DNA from: Psychrobacter sp. 5A.1
Lineage (GTDB): Bacteria; Pseudomonadota; Gammaproteobacteria; Pseudomonadales; Moraxellaceae
Reading direction: 5' to 3'
Length of the DNA: 63,478 bases
Assembly: GCF_030407455.1 (NCBI RefSeq)
Contig: NZ_JASDDJ010000013.1
Span: 1-63,478 of the forward strand
The position numbers and the translations under genes are program-made. A model generated the notes under the pieces. The model ran no database searches and was not told the DNA's origin. It saw nothing but the letters and a program-made list of their open reading frames with translations. Positions 33,526-43,147 of this stretch are shown here, one piece after another (position 1 is the first letter of the stretch; each line of letters opens with the position of its first letter).

Positions 33526-34329
33526 ATGGCAGAAGCACAGCTAAGTCTCAATCTGGACATTAAGCATGATGCAAGTCTCAGCGACTTTGCGGGTCCCGGT
33601 TGGATGTCGATTATAGACGCAGTACGGCAGTTACATGTCGGCCTGATAGGTCAGCTGTACCTGTTTGGCAGCCCAGCGACTGGCAAATCTCATTTGCTCT
33701 CGGCTATTTGCGAGTCATTCATTGAGATGGACAAATCCGCGATTTGTTTGTCACTCAATGAACTGATTCATACGGATGTCCACGTACTGTCATCTTTAGA
33801 AAACTTTGATCTTATTGCTATCGATGATCTAGAAGTCCTTGAGCAAAGCAGCCAATGGCAAGAAGCCTTGTTTCATTTGATTAATCGTAGCCGCGAAGGG
33901 CAGCGCCAACTGTTATTTGCGGCAAACAAACCAGCTGACGATTTGCCATTTCAGTTAAGGGATTTATTGACGCGTTTGGCGCAAGCACCTACCTTTAAAG
34001 TGCCTAATGGTCATGACTTGGCAGACCGCCAAGCATTGCTGCAATCTATTTTACGTCGTCGCGGTTGGCAGTTTGATGATCGAATTATTGACCACTTATT
34101 GACTGATGGGCCACATCGTATCGGCGCCATGATGGACGTACTCAATTATATTCAGCCGATGTTTTCAAACCTCGGCCGCAGCAATATATCTAAAGCTGTG
34201 ATCAGTGATGCTTTGCGTACCATTGATGAGCAAACACTGGCAGCCGAGCTTGCTGATATCGCGCAAGAGACGCAAGTAGATAACGAGACGTCGGATCAAG
34301 ATAACCATACGATGCCACTCGATTTTTAG
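33526..34329 (+). CDS. hda: DnaA regulatory inactivator Hda
   Basis: Works with the beta clamp to stimulate DnaA-ATP hydrolysis and prevent re-initiation. The 267 residues start MAEAQLSLNLDI, where QLSLNL (residues 5-10) is the clamp-binding motif. The DnaA-like AAA+ domain follows, with Walker A GSPATGKSHLL near residues 48-57, the Walker B DLIAIDDLEVLE, and a sensor-like LLFAANKPADDLPFQLRDLLTRL. There is no DNA-binding domain IV, which separates it from DnaA. It has about 25 extra C-terminal acidic residues compared with the ~240 aa norm. It lies downstream of the permease. Confidence 0.94.
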   Translation: MAEAQLSLNLDIKHDASLSDFAGPGWMSIIDAVRQLHVGLIGQLYLFGSPATGKSHLLSAICESFIEMDKSAICLSLNELIHTDVHVLSSLENFDLIAIDDLEVLEQSSQWQEALFHLINRSREGQRQLLFAANKPADDLPFQLRDLLTRLAQAPTFKVPNGHDLADRQALLQSILRRRGWQFDDRIIDHLLTDGPHRIGAMMDVLNYIQPMFSNLGRSNISKAVISDALRTIDEQTLAAELADIAQETQVDNETSDQDNHTMPLDF

Positions 34330-34400
34330 CAGAAAAAACGAATAGCCGTAAGAATATGAATTTTTTGTCCAAAACGCTTTTACTATTAATGGAATCACTT

Positions 34401-35084
34401 ATGAAATCGAATGCTTCTTTGCTAAAAAAATTAACCATAGGCACATTGTTGGTTGGCGCTACCTCGATACCTATGTTGTCACAGGCAGCAGTGACGCTAC
34501 TGATCGATGATCATATCAAAGTAACCGCTATCAATGGACAGGAAGTTCAGCAGAGCGCTTTTCAGCCGCTGACGAAAAAATTTACATTACAGCCTGGGCA
34601 ACACGCGATTACTGCTAAATACGACCGTTTGTATAACTTGCGCCGCGATGAGCATGATTATTTGCGTTCGGGCAATGTCAGTGTGGCGGCAGAATTGGCG
34701 GACAATCAAACCTATCGTCTCACTATGCCAAATCAACCAGAAGAGTATGAAGCCGCTAGAGAGTATGCCAAGCAGCCAACGCTTGCCGTACAGCAGAACA
34801 ATACCATTATTGCCAGCCAGCAAAGTATGGCGGGTAACCAAGGTGGATTATTTGCAGGACTTGGTAAGACACTAGGTGGCGTATTTGGCGGTAGCGGTGA
34901 TGCTGAATTGCAAAATCAGCGTGCGATTGCGGCATTGAATCAGCCAACTGCCCCAGCTCAAAATGTTTCACAGCAGAATACAAATATTGATAAATCTAGC
35001 AGTACGTTGGATCAGTTTATGCAAATTTGGTTACAAGCAACGCCTGATGAGCGTGAAAAAATGAGCCAGTGGATTCAAAAATAA
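34401..35084 (+). CDS. DUF2057 family secreted protein
   Basis: From ATG 34401 (227 aa) the protein has a signal peptide MKSNASLLKKLTIGTLLVGATSIPMLSQAA. The DUF2057-like start of the mature part follows: VTLLIDDHIKVTAINGQEV and FTLQPGQHAITAKYDRLYN. The C-terminal half is Gln/Ala-rich with GGLFAGLGKTLGGVFGGSGD. The longer frame from 34356 adds 15 residues before the signal. The family (E. coli YccT) is periplasmic and poorly understood. A terminator follows. Confidence 0.78.
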   Translation: MKSNASLLKKLTIGTLLVGATSIPMLSQAAVTLLIDDHIKVTAINGQEVQQSAFQPLTKKFTLQPGQHAITAKYDRLYNLRRDEHDYLRSGNVSVAAELADNQTYRLTMPNQPEEYEAAREYAKQPTLAVQQNNTIIASQQSMAGNQGGLFAGLGKTLGGVFGGSGDAELQNQRAIAALNQPTAPAQNVSQQNTNIDKSSSTLDQFMQIWLQATPDEREKMSQWIQK

Positions 35085-35111
35085 ATTACCATTTTCGTAA
35101 ATACTTAGCAA

Positions 35112-35143
35112 TAAAAAAGCACCTATCTAGGTGCTTTTTTATT
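35112..35143 (+). terminator. Terminator between the DUF2057 gene and dps
   Basis: AAAAAAGCACCTA, loop TC, TAGGTGCTTTTTT, with tracts on both sides between convergent genes. Confidence 0.88.
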
Positions 35144-35183
35144 TGTACATGATATCTTTTATCTCATTTTAGTCTGGCTACTA

Positions 35184-35669
35184 TTAACCCAAAAAGGCGT
35201 TGTACATCCATACGAGCTTTTCTTGCTCTTGTACGTATGCATCGACGAGATCAGCTGATCCTTGGTCTTCACTTTCTGCTGCCAGTGCCGATACTTGACG
35301 CTGCTCTGTAATCAGTGCTTGCAATCCAGTGACTACGCCTTTGACACAAGTCGTGCCGTCTTTGACGTTTTTATCTTCACTGATACTGGTATGCTGCGCA
35401 AAGTCGCTGTAAGCATGTAATGGTGTGCCGCCTAGTGTTAGGATGCGTTCAGCAATCTCATCAATTTGTATTTGTAGCGCTGTATATAGCTCTTCAAACT
35501 TTGGGTGTAGGGTGAAAAAATGCTCACCTTTTACGTTCCAGTGATAGCCACGTACGTTTAAATAAAACACGTGATACGTTGATAGTAGGTTGTTCAATTG
35601 TGCGATGACTTCGCTCATGTCTGCTTTTTCTAGACCGATCTGGTTAGTAGCGTTATTAGAATGACTCAT
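35184..35669 (-). CDS. dps: Dps-family DNA-protection ferritin
   Basis: A 161-residue ferritin-like protein forming 12-subunit shells that oxidise and store iron and protect DNA. YHVFYLNVRGYHWNVKGEHF and IQIDEIAERILTLGG hold the ferroxidase residues His43, Asp70 and Glu74, with the same 27- and 4-residue spacing as E. coli Dps. The N-terminal tail is short and not lysine-rich, so direct DNA binding is uncertain. TAAGGATAATACT precedes the ATG, and a TATAAT lies about 55 bases upstream on the minus strand. Confidence 0.92.
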   Translation of the reverse strand: MSHSNNATNQIGLEKADMSEVIAQLNNLLSTYHVFYLNVRGYHWNVKGEHFFTLHPKFEELYTALQIQIDEIAERILTLGGTPLHAYSDFAQHTSISEDKNVKDGTTCVKGVVTGLQALITEQRQVSALAAESEDQGSADLVDAYVQEQEKLVWMYNAFLG

Positions 35670-35928
35670 AGTATTATCCTTATAGTGTGAGTGTACGAGA
35701 TTAAACCAGGAAGAATTATAGCTGTGCTAGGGCCAGACAATAATAAAAAGAACTTAATGGTTATCTGACCTATTGGTATAGTCTGTAAGTCTTCTTTTGA
35801 TGCTTATAATAATAGCAAACTATTATTAATAAGTTAAATTTAATAAATACAACTTTACGATTGGTTTTATAAAACCATTAACAACGCTCTCTGCCATGTC
35901 TATCAATGATAGAGCGCGCTGCCTATTT

Positions 35929-36588
35929 TTAGGCTGGTGGTTGCAAGTTTTCAGGGTTTAAGCCTTTAGCAGGAATCACCTCTTGTAAATGCTGACGTAC
36001 TGTATCGATCGGGAATTTCTGTGCTTGCAAACGTTTGGGAACGATTTGGCTGCCTTGCTGACCTTTCATTTCAAACATCATAAAAATGTAATCATCCGTT
36101 TCATCCCAGCTTTTGACTGCGGTCCAAGGGACAACGGCTTGCTGGGTCGCACCTGCACGCATCTGCATGCCACGCATTTGCGAGTTTTTCATCATATCAG
36201 GTTGATTGGTTGGCATTGCCATGACCAAGCCATGTTTTTGTACGCCCAACTTCATTTGACGCATCTCGTCTGGCATCTCTTGATCGGCCACTTGCTTTTC
36301 AAACTCTCTTTTTACGTACCATTTAAAACCCAAGGTACGAGCCAATAGGTAAATCACCACACCAACCAGCATCAACCAAAATATAATGGTCGAATAGCCT
36401 GTTACAAAGACCAATCCTGCGATAGCGAGTACCACAACCACTGCCATGATGATCCATTCTTTGGTTTTAATGCTTGATAGACCAAAAGAGGGGCTGGCAC
36501 TGGCAAACAGTTCATACTGTGCTTGGTGAAATTCAGCCTCAGTCAGGTTCAGGGCGACAGGTTGGAGTGTGTAGGGATACAGGGCCAT
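35929..36588 (-). CDS. YcxB-like membrane protein
   Basis: A 219-residue protein with a short N-terminal part, two membrane helices near residues 46-85 (WIIMAVVVVLAIAGLVFVTGY and IIFWLMLVGVVIYLLARTLG), and a C-terminal YcxB-like domain. In that domain AVVPWTAVKSWDETDDYIFMMF and QIVPKRLQ resemble the family signature. The function is unknown. The start ATG has only a weak upstream site. No operon partner is obvious. Confidence 0.72.
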   Translation of the reverse strand: MALYPYTLQPVALNLTEAEFHQAQYELFASASPSFGLSSIKTKEWIIMAVVVVLAIAGLVFVTGYSTIIFWLMLVGVVIYLLARTLGFKWYVKREFEKQVADQEMPDEMRQMKLGVQKHGLVMAMPTNQPDMMKNSQMRGMQMRAGATQQAVVPWTAVKSWDETDDYIFMMFEMKGQQGSQIVPKRLQAQKFPIDTVRQHLQEVIPAKGLNPENLQPPA

Positions 36589-36968
36589 AAAGGTTTCTCA
36601 AATACTTGTGTTAAAAGCGTTGGGTTAAAATTACCAAAGCGAGGCAGCTATGCCGTACTTGGCTAGAAATGAATAAAGGTATGCGCTTATCTTACCGAAA
36701 AGTGCTCCTAAATGAAACATATAAGCAGGTCTGTTCACTGATAGAGGTGATATTAGTCCATTTACCGTTTAGGGTTCAGAGTTAGGACACGCCCTACGGT
36801 AATTTGCGGCAAATATGAAGCACAACGAATGAAAAATCAGTCAAAGAAAGCCAAAACATGGTCAAATCTGCTGTGTCTTGGTATTATAGCGGCTACCACT
36901 TATTTCGATAAAACCAGCACCTTTAAAAACAAATCTTTTATTCACCTTTAGTGTTACAGGCAACTATT
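36589..36968. other. serS upstream region with a collapsed repeat
   Basis: About 380 bases. At 36770-36796 it holds TAGGGTTCAGAGTTAGGACACGCCCTA, a 27 bp remnant with both TA-bounded ends of the element family. No T-box or other structured leader was found, and none is expected in gammaproteobacteria. Confidence 0.5.
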
Positions 36969-38255
36969 ATGATTGATCCGAAACTCTTGCGCGGCGATTT
37001 AAACGACCTACAACAGCAGTTGGCCACTCGTGGTTATGCACTTGACATAGATTTTTGGCAAACGGTTGAGTCAGAACGTAAATCTTTGCAGATCAAAACT
37101 GAAGAGTTGCAGTCGCGCCGTAACGCGGGTGCTAAGCAAGTAGGCGCGCTAAAAAAATCAGGCGAAGATGCCAGTGAGCTATTGGCTGAGATGCAGAGCG
37201 TCAGCGGTGAGATTAAAGCTGCTGAAGATGAATTGCGCACTTTGCAAGAGCGTATCACCAAAGCTGGCATGCAAATCCCTAATATTCCAGCAGCCGATGT
37301 ACCAGTGGGTACGTCAGAAGATGATAACGTAGAAGTACGCAAGTGGGGCACACCGCGTACGTTTGATTTTGAGATTCAAGATCACACTTATATTGGTGAG
37401 ACACTTGGAATGCTTGATTTTGAAGCGGCGACCAAGCTGACTGGCAGTCGCTTTAATGTGCTAAAAGGACAGTTGGCGCAGATGCATCGTGCACTGATTC
37501 AATTCATGCTCAATACGCATACCATGAAGTACGGCTATCTTGAGACCTATGTGCCATATATTGTGAATTCAGACAGCCTCAAAGGTACAGGGCAATTGCC
37601 AAAGTTTGAAGATGATTTGTTTAAGCTGAAAAATCACACAAACAATGAAGACATGGACTTTTATCTCATTCCTACTGCTGAAGTGCCAATGACCAACTTG
37701 GTACGCGGCGAGCGTTTGGACATTAGCGAGCTGCCGCTTAAATTTACCGCGCATACGCCTTGTTTCCGTAGTGAGGCGGGTTCTCATGGGCGTGATACTC
37801 GTGGTCTAATCCGTCAGCATCAGTTTGAAAAAGTTGAGATGGTCAATATTGCCACGGCTGAGCAGTCTGATGACTTGTTAGAGGCAATGACAGGACAGGC
37901 TGAATACATCTTGCAGCAGTTGAACCTACCATACCGCACCGTTCAGCTATGTACGAGTGATATGGGTTTTGCCGCACAAAAGACTTATGACATCGAAGTA
38001 TGGTTACCGAGCCAAGATACTTACCGTGAAATCTCTAGCTGCTCTAACTGTGGTGACTTCCAAGCGCGCCGCATGGGCACACGTGTCAAAGACGGCAAGC
38101 AAACTAGCTTAGCTCATACTTTGAACGGTTCAGGTTTAGCCGTTGGTCGTACGCTATTGGCAGTCATGGAAAACCATCAAAACGCTGATGGTAGTATCAC
38201 GATTCCAGAAGTATTGCGTCCGTTTATGGGCGGTGCTGAGACGATTTCAGTTTAA
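36969..38255 (+). CDS. serS: Seryl-tRNA synthetase
   Basis: Charges tRNA-Ser. The start at [18 protein letters not shown] (ATG 36969, 428 aa) fits the family; a GTG at 36951 would add six residues. The first ~110 residues form the long antiparallel coiled-coil arm ([20 protein letters not shown]) that contacts the tRNA long variable arm. The class II core has [12 protein letters not shown], motif 2 in [36 protein letters not shown], and motif 3 in [18 protein letters not shown] tRNA-Ser gene is at 62245. Confidence 0.97.
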   Translation: MIDPKLLRGDLNDLQQQLATRGYALDIDFWQTVESERKSLQIKTEELQSRRNAGAKQVGALKKSGEDASELLAEMQSVSGEIKAAEDELRTLQERITKAGMQIPNIPAADVPVGTSEDDNVEVRKWGTPRTFDFEIQDHTYIGETLGMLDFEAATKLTGSRFNVLKGQLAQMHRALIQFMLNTHTMKYGYLETYVPYIVNSDSLKGTGQLPKFEDDLFKLKNHTNNEDMDFYLIPTAEVPMTNLVRGERLDISELPLKFTAHTPCFRSEAGSHGRDTRGLIRQHQFEKVEMVNIATAEQSDDLLEAMTGQAEYILQQLNLPYRTVQLCTSDMGFAAQKTYDIEVWLPSQDTYREISSCSNCGDFQARRMGTRVKDGKQTSLAHTLNGSGLAVGRTLLAVMENHQNADGSITIPEVLRPFMGGAETISV

Positions 38256-38395
38256 TATCAGATTAACTATAGTCGATTCAGTTTAAAAGTAGTACAAGGC
38301 AACCGAGTGTAGATGTATATGTGATACTTTAAGCGAGGTTAACGCTGTAATACTTTTATAGTGGAATGACTATTATAGCTGAATAAGGATGAATA

Positions 38396-38812
38396 GTGGC
38401 ATTGTACGCAGATGGTTCAGGTCAATATCAGAGTGAGTATGACGCTTTGTGGCAAAGCCTTGTGCCGAAAAGTGGTCGTGCCGCTACACTTCAAGGTGAG
38501 CTCGTTCGCTTGATCGGTCGGTTGGCTAGCGAGTATTACCGAAATGGTAATATGAATTGGAGTGATGATTTTAACAACATGGCTAAGTGCCTTGAGACTG
38601 AATTAAGCCATCATTTCGATGAACCGTCAGACCAACAAGCCATTCAAGTGTATTTGTATCAGATAATTAAAAATGGCGAGACAGGTATCTGCTATTACCT
38701 AGATGGTGAAGATATATACGATAAAATAACGGATTATGTCGTGATGTTCTGCCGACAGAACAAGTCAGCTGTGCTTAATCACTGCCCAGAGACTTACCAT
38801 TACTCGTACTAA
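38396..38812 (+). CDS. Orphan 138 aa protein
   Basis: Starts at GTG 38396 with AAGGAT eight bases upstream. MALYADGSGQYQSEYDALWQ and SGRAATLQGELVRLIGRLASEYYRNGN give a helical, acidic, Tyr-rich soluble protein ending CPETYHYSY. There is no signal peptide or membrane helix. I do not recognise a family. It is followed after 32 bases by a second orphan gene on the same strand, so the two are probably co-transcribed. The size and pairing would fit an immunity or accessory pair, but nothing proves that. Confidence 0.72.
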   Translation: MALYADGSGQYQSEYDALWQSLVPKSGRAATLQGELVRLIGRLASEYYRNGNMNWSDDFNNMAKCLETELSHHFDEPSDQQAIQVYLYQIIKNGETGICYYLDGEDIYDKITDYVVMFCRQNKSAVLNHCPETYHYSY

Positions 38813-38844
38813 TTCAGGCGACTCTTCTATTAGGTGATACTTCT

Positions 38845-39195
38845 ATGACGCAGTTTTATTTAAGAACCGCAAATGATGAGTTGGCAATATTCGATTGGGT
38901 ATCCATAAAACGTTATATTATGGATTTGCCTTATTCAAATGAAGAGCATATCGTCTTAGGTAGCTTGCTTGATGATAATAGTTATATCCAGACTCGTATT
39001 AATATAGAAACCTATCGCACAGACGGGCTGTATGATTTAGAAGTGCGAATTCCTATAGCGAGTGGGTTTAAGCACTATCAATGCTGTACTAACGATACGT
39101 GTCAAGTGATAGATAGCTTTTTTCTGTTTTACACCAACCAGCCAGTAGATGTCAGCTTGTATCAAGATATAACGGCTGAATTTGATTTGTATTGA
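38845..39195 (+). CDS. Orphan 116 aa protein, second of a pair
   Basis: MTQFYLRTANDELAIFDWVSI begins a small acidic protein with predicted beta strands (LEVRIPIASGFKHYQCC, SFFLFYTNQPVDVSLY) and no signal or membrane segment. Three cysteines cluster around YQCCTNDTCQ. I do not recognise a family. It lies in the same orientation directly after the 138 aa orphan, between serS and tkt. Confidence 0.7.
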   Translation: MTQFYLRTANDELAIFDWVSIKRYIMDLPYSNEEHIVLGSLLDDNSYIQTRINIETYRTDGLYDLEVRIPIASGFKHYQCCTNDTCQVIDSFFLFYTNQPVDVSLYQDITAEFDLY

Positions 39196-39441
39196 TTTAA
39201 AGCTCATGTCATAAATACTAAATTACTGACCAGTATTATTCATGATGTGTATGAAGTATGAGTAGTAATAAACTTGGCTTTCATGTCATTTCTTAGCTAG
39301 GCTCATAGCAAATATGTTAATATTGCACTTTGATTTTATAGCCAACACGGTAAGGGCGCATTTTGCGTCCTTATTTTATTACCCTTTGAGTAAACTCTCC
39401 TCTTATCAGCCATACCCCTCATTTGAATATTAGGACACTCT

Positions 39442-41439
39442 ATGCCAGCTCCAATTAGCGAACGTAAATTAGCCAATGCCATTCGTGTACTGTCGTTTGA
39501 CGCGGTACAAAAAGCCAACTCTGGTCATCCAGGTGCTCCGATGGGCATGGCTGATATTGCTGAAGTTCTGTGGCGCAAGTTTTTGAAGCACAACCCAACC
39601 GATCCACAGTGGCACAACCGTGACCGCTTTGTCTTATCGAATGGCCATGGCTCAATGCTTATTTATTCATTGCTGCATTTATCTGGTTATGATTTGAGCA
39701 TCGATGATCTGAAAGGTTTCCGCCAATTGCATTCAAAAACCCCAGGTCACCCTGAGCTTGGTTATACACCAGGTGTCGAGACGACTACTGGTCCACTAGG
39801 TCAAGGTATTGCTAATGCCGTTGGTTTTGCCATTGCAGAAAAAACTTTAGCCGCACAGTTCAATCGTGACGGTCATAACGTCGTAGACCATAACACCTAT
39901 GCGTTCTTAGGCGATGGTTGCTTGATGGAAGGTATCAGTCATGAAGTTTGCTCATTGGCTGGCACGTTAGGTCTTGGCAAGCTAGTCTTCTTCTATGATG
40001 ACAACGGTATCTCTATCGATGGTAATGTCGAAGGCTGGTTCACTGATGATACGCAAGCGCGTTTTGAATCTTATGGCTGGCAAGTTATCAAAGTCGATGG
40101 TCATGATGCTGAAGCGATCACGCAGGCAACTGAACAAGCGCTAAAAGAGACTACCAAACCAAGTCTTCTGATTTGCAAAACCACGATCGGTGCTGGTAGC
40201 CCGAACAAACAGGGCCTAGCAGCCAGTCATGGTGCACCACTTGGTGATGACGAAATCACCTTAACTCGTGATGCACTGTCTTGGAAGCATGCTCCATTTG
40301 AATTAGATGATGAAATCTATGAAGCATGGGATGCTAAAGCCAAAGGTGACGTACAACAAAAGAACTGGGATGCGGACTTTGACGCTTATAAGAAAGCCTA
40401 TCCTGAACTGGCGTCTGAGCTATTGCGCCGTCTAAATGGTGATTTGCCTGCTGACTTTGATAACCAAGCACAAGCTTATATTCAGCAAACGCAAGAAGCG
40501 GGCGGCGATGTCGCCAGTCGTAAAGCCAGTCAAAATGCGATCAATACCTTACAGCCATTATTGCCAGAATTGCTAGGCGGTTCAGCGGATTTAGCTGGCT
40601 CGAACTTGACGCTATTCAAAGGCGCTAAAGGCATCGAAAAAGACGCTGATGGCAACTATATCTATTACGGCGTGCGCGAGTTCGGTATGACCGCGATTGC
40701 CAATGGTATCGCGTTGCATGGCGGCTTTATCCCTTACGTAGCAACGTTCCTGATGTTTATGGAATACGCACGAAACGCGGTACGCATGGGCGCACTCATG
40801 AAGCAGCGCGTCATCCATGTCTATACGCATGACTCTATCGGTCTGGGTGAAGATGGCCCAACGCATCAGCCAGTTGAGCAATTGACTAGCCTACGTACCA
40901 CGCCAAATCTACGCACATGGCGTCCGTGTGATGCGACTGAATCTGCTAGTGCTTGGGTAGAAGCAATCAAATCAGAAAACAACCCATCAGCATTGATCTT
41001 TAGCCGTCAGAGCTTGCCACATCAAGCACGTGATAGCGAGCAAGTAGCGAATATCACCAAAGGTGGCTATGTACTTGCGAAAGAGCAAGGCGAGCTACAA
41101 GCAATCATCATCGCCACTGGTTCAGAAGTTGGCCTTGCGATGGAAGCGTACGAGACATTGAGCGCAAACGGTGTTGGCGTCCGTGTGGTGTCTATGCCAT
41201 GTGCTGAGATTTTCGTTGAGCAAGATGCTAGCTATCGTGAGGCGGTATTGCCTGCCAATATCCGTGCCCGCGTCGCAGTCGAAGCGGCGCATGTAGATTA
41301 CTGGTATAAGTTCGTTGGTCTAGATGGCAAAGTCATCGGCATGACCACTTATGGCGAATCTGCTCCTGCAGACCAGTTATACAAAGAGTTTGGTATTACA
41401 ACTGACGCTGTGGTTGAAGCGGTAAATAGTTTGGTGTAA
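39442..41439 (+). CDS. tkt: Transketolase
   Basis: Moves two-carbon units between sugar phosphates in the pentose phosphate pathway, using thiamine diphosphate. The 665 residues match the usual ~663. [63 protein letters not shown], the cofactor motif [28 protein letters not shown] and [18 protein letters not shown] are all present. TAGGACACTCT before the ATG gives the ribosome site. The last 62 codons are repeated, truncated, at 43600-43786. Confidence 0.97.
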   Translation: MPAPISERKLANAIRVLSFDAVQKANSGHPGAPMGMADIAEVLWRKFLKHNPTDPQWHNRDRFVLSNGHGSMLIYSLLHLSGYDLSIDDLKGFRQLHSKTPGHPELGYTPGVETTTGPLGQGIANAVGFAIAEKTLAAQFNRDGHNVVDHNTYAFLGDGCLMEGISHEVCSLAGTLGLGKLVFFYDDNGISIDGNVEGWFTDDTQARFESYGWQVIKVDGHDAEAITQATEQALKETTKPSLLICKTTIGAGSPNKQGLAASHGAPLGDDEITLTRDALSWKHAPFELDDEIYEAWDAKAKGDVQQKNWDADFDAYKKAYPELASELLRRLNGDLPADFDNQAQAYIQQTQEAGGDVASRKASQNAINTLQPLLPELLGGSADLAGSNLTLFKGAKGIEKDADGNYIYYGVREFGMTAIANGIALHGGFIPYVATFLMFMEYARNAVRMGALMKQRVIHVYTHDSIGLGEDGPTHQPVEQLTSLRTTPNLRTWRPCDATESASAWVEAIKSENNPSALIFSRQSLPHQARDSEQVANITKGGYVLAKEQGELQAIIIATGSEVGLAMEAYETLSANGVGVRVVSMPCAEIFVEQDASYREAVLPANIRARVAVEAAHVDYWYKFVGLDGKVIGMTTYGESAPADQLYKEFGITTDAVVEAVNSLV

Positions 41440-41462
41440 TAAACCTGACTTAGTTAGTGTTT

Positions 41463-41502
41463 AAAAAAAGAGCTACTGGAGAAATCTAGTGGCTTTTTTT
41501 TA
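41463..41502 (+). terminator. Terminator after tkt
   Basis: AAAAAAAGAGCTACTGGA, loop GAAA, TCTAGTGGCTTTTTTTT, a wobble-containing stem with a long T run. A diverged copy is at 43808-43847. Confidence 0.85.
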
Positions 41503-41837
41503 TATTTGATGTGTAAGTTTTGGAGCCAATCCTGCTTTACGCTATTATCTGCTTCGTCAATGGCGTGCGGACTATCGTGCCTGAACGCGTTCCGTCATTT
41601 AAGCGACCACTTCCATCCACAGTCCGTAGCGCCATTGTCATCAGCAGGATAACCGTTGCAATCAGGGCTAGCGGTTACATCGTGTTCTTGATAATATCTA
41701 TAGTTGTTTAATTTATGCTCTTCTACTGAAACGAATGTGTTGCTTTGTGATGATTGTATTCTATATCACGAGTTCTAGATTGAGATATCTGCAACGTATA
41801 ATCTTAAAACATAGAAATATTGATAAGGGTTTGAGCC
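41503..41837. other. Boundary zone of the tkt-NERD hotspot, no gene seen
   Basis: About 335 bases with a change from moderate GC (41520-41690) to AT-rich sequence before the methyltransferase gene. A 63-codon open frame at 41520-41711 has no ribosome site and no recognisable product; the mirrored minus frames are equally open. It is probably gene debris. Confidence 0.45.
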
Positions 41838-42710
41838 ATGAATAGTCTCATAAATAACTTAGTTGGTGCTTATAAAAAGGATAGAGTTTCAGAAAAGCTA
41901 TCTGAAGTTAGAGATCAGTATAGTAAGGAATGGTATGAACATTCAAAAGCATTTGATGAAAGAAAGTATTATGAATGGATGGCTAAACGGGTTATAGATT
42001 ATAAGAATATCCTTGAAGTTGGTTGTGGTACTGGATTTTCAACTTTGAATTTATTGAATCAGGGTCATAAAGTTATTGCTGTAGATGAAAACCCTTCATG
42101 TCTTAAAAAAGCAGAAAAGCTGTTGAAAGAGAATGGCTATAATGTAAAGTTGATTCTTCGTGGAAAAGTTATAGCTATAGATAGTCAGAAGTATGAAATA
42201 AAATATAAAGATTTAACATTCAATCAGGTAGATTATGATGTGGTTTTGGTCGAATCTGATTTTATTAATGATGATAAGTTTGTTGGATTTATAAAGAATG
42301 ACTTAACTGAGGTTATTGATGGAATAGTATGTTGGTTGTTAGGTACTCACAATATGAGAGGGAATAATAGTTTATTCAATACTACTATTACTAAAAATTC
42401 ATCAGATGCTCGTATATTTGTTCAGAAAAGACTATATCAAATATGTGACGAAATTCTTTCGTCAGGAAAAGGATTAAATATAATTGATAGGGCTGTATAT
42501 CAGGAGGATTTAGTTGAGATGACTAAGTTTGAACATATAAGGCTGAGTAGAGGGACTGGATTTTGCATTGAGAAGATAAAATTTGTAGATTACGAAGAGG
42601 TAGGTAAAGATCGTGGTACTAAAATGATTGCTAGAGATGAGTCTGGTGGGACTATTAATACTGATAACTATCAGAAGGTTTTAGTATCTACTCTATCTAT
42701 AAAAAAATAG
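41838..42710 (+). CDS. Orphan class I SAM-dependent methyltransferase
   Basis: A 290-residue protein. KNILEVGCGTGFSTLNLLNQGHKVIAVDEN near residue 55 is motif I plus the acidic end of strand 2 that bind S-adenosylmethionine. YDVVLVESDFIND is the motif IV region; its VESD is not the NPPY or DPPY of base methylases, so the substrate is unknown. The first 50 residues are charged and helical. The gene is markedly AT-rich and uses AGA, ATA and AAA codons far more than tkt, a sign of transfer. TAAGGGTTTGAGCC precedes the ATG. It sits alone in the hotspot. Confidence 0.8.
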   Translation: MNSLINNLVGAYKKDRVSEKLSEVRDQYSKEWYEHSKAFDERKYYEWMAKRVIDYKNILEVGCGTGFSTLNLLNQGHKVIAVDENPSCLKKAEKLLKENGYNVKLILRGKVIAIDSQKYEIKYKDLTFNQVDYDVVLVESDFINDDKFVGFIKNDLTEVIDGIVCWLLGTHNMRGNNSLFNTTITKNSSDARIFVQKRLYQICDEILSSGKGLNIIDRAVYQEDLVEMTKFEHIRLSRGTGFCIEKIKFVDYEEVGKDRGTKMIARDESGGTINTDNYQKVLVSTLSIKK

Positions 42711-42737
42711 AATAAGTTTCTGAATAAATATGAGCCC

Positions 42738-42766
42738 GAGCCCATCCCAGATTCTGTGTAACTGCC
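42738..42766. repeat. Terminal inverted repeat of an IS256-family element
   Basis: The minus strand reads GGCAGTTACACAGAATCTGG then GATGGGCTC just after the transposase stop. This is the typical end form of IS256-family elements. The partner end was not found. Confidence 0.65.
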
Positions 42767-42773
42767 ATTTAGA

Positions 42774-42930
42774 TTAAATGCTTGCTGATACGATCATCAA
42801 ACATAATCATAAAGCGATTCAGAGCAGACGTCCAGTTACGGATTGGCATCGACCACTTCTTGGATGCTTGCTAGGTTGCCAGATAAACCACCTTGAATGC
42901 TGCCTGATCAGAGGGAAACTCCCTTGCTGA
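42774..42930 (-). pseudogene. IS256-family transposase, C-terminal remnant
   Basis: Translating the minus strand gives REFPSDQAAFKVVYLAT, an in-frame stop, QASKKWSMPIRNW, then TSALNRFMIMFDDRISK and a stop. KKW-MPIRNW-ALN-F-IMF is the conserved end of IS256-type mutator transposases. Only about 50 codons remain, with an internal TAG, so it is dead. It marks past insertion in the hotspot between the methyltransferase and the truncated NERD copy. Confidence 0.82.
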
Positions 42931-43023
42931 TAAATTATTTGTATCAGTCCTTTCTCAAAAAATGATTAATAACTTATAGTTAAATCGTTTTAAGAAGCTC
43001 AGTGTTTAAAATAGAGCCAAATC

Positions 43024-43134
43024 ATGTCCCTAAAATCCAGCTTTAAAGGTTTCCTAGGCGAGACCGTTATCAACGTCGTCATGTGGTTAAAGCTTGAAAA
43101 AGATGTTTATAATCCGAAAGAAAAAATTATATAG
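43024..43134 (+). pseudogene. Truncated copy of the NERD-gene start
   Basis: Encodes MSLKSSFKGFLGETVINVVM, then WLKLEKDVYN and six unrelated residues to a stop. The first ~30 codons copy the intact gene at 44661 with about 12 base changes in 90, including A to V, N to D and H to N. Similarity stops near 43113. Confidence 0.85.
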
Positions 43135-43147
43135 GCTGGACACAAAG

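Noticed and set aside
36589..36968. T-box or other tRNA-sensing leader before serS
   Set aside because: No specifier hairpin, T-box sequence or terminator; such leaders are rare in gammaproteobacteria.
41520..41711. 63-codon open frame after the tkt terminator
   Set aside because: No ribosome site, no recognisable product, and the opposite strand is equally open. More likely debris at the hotspot edge.
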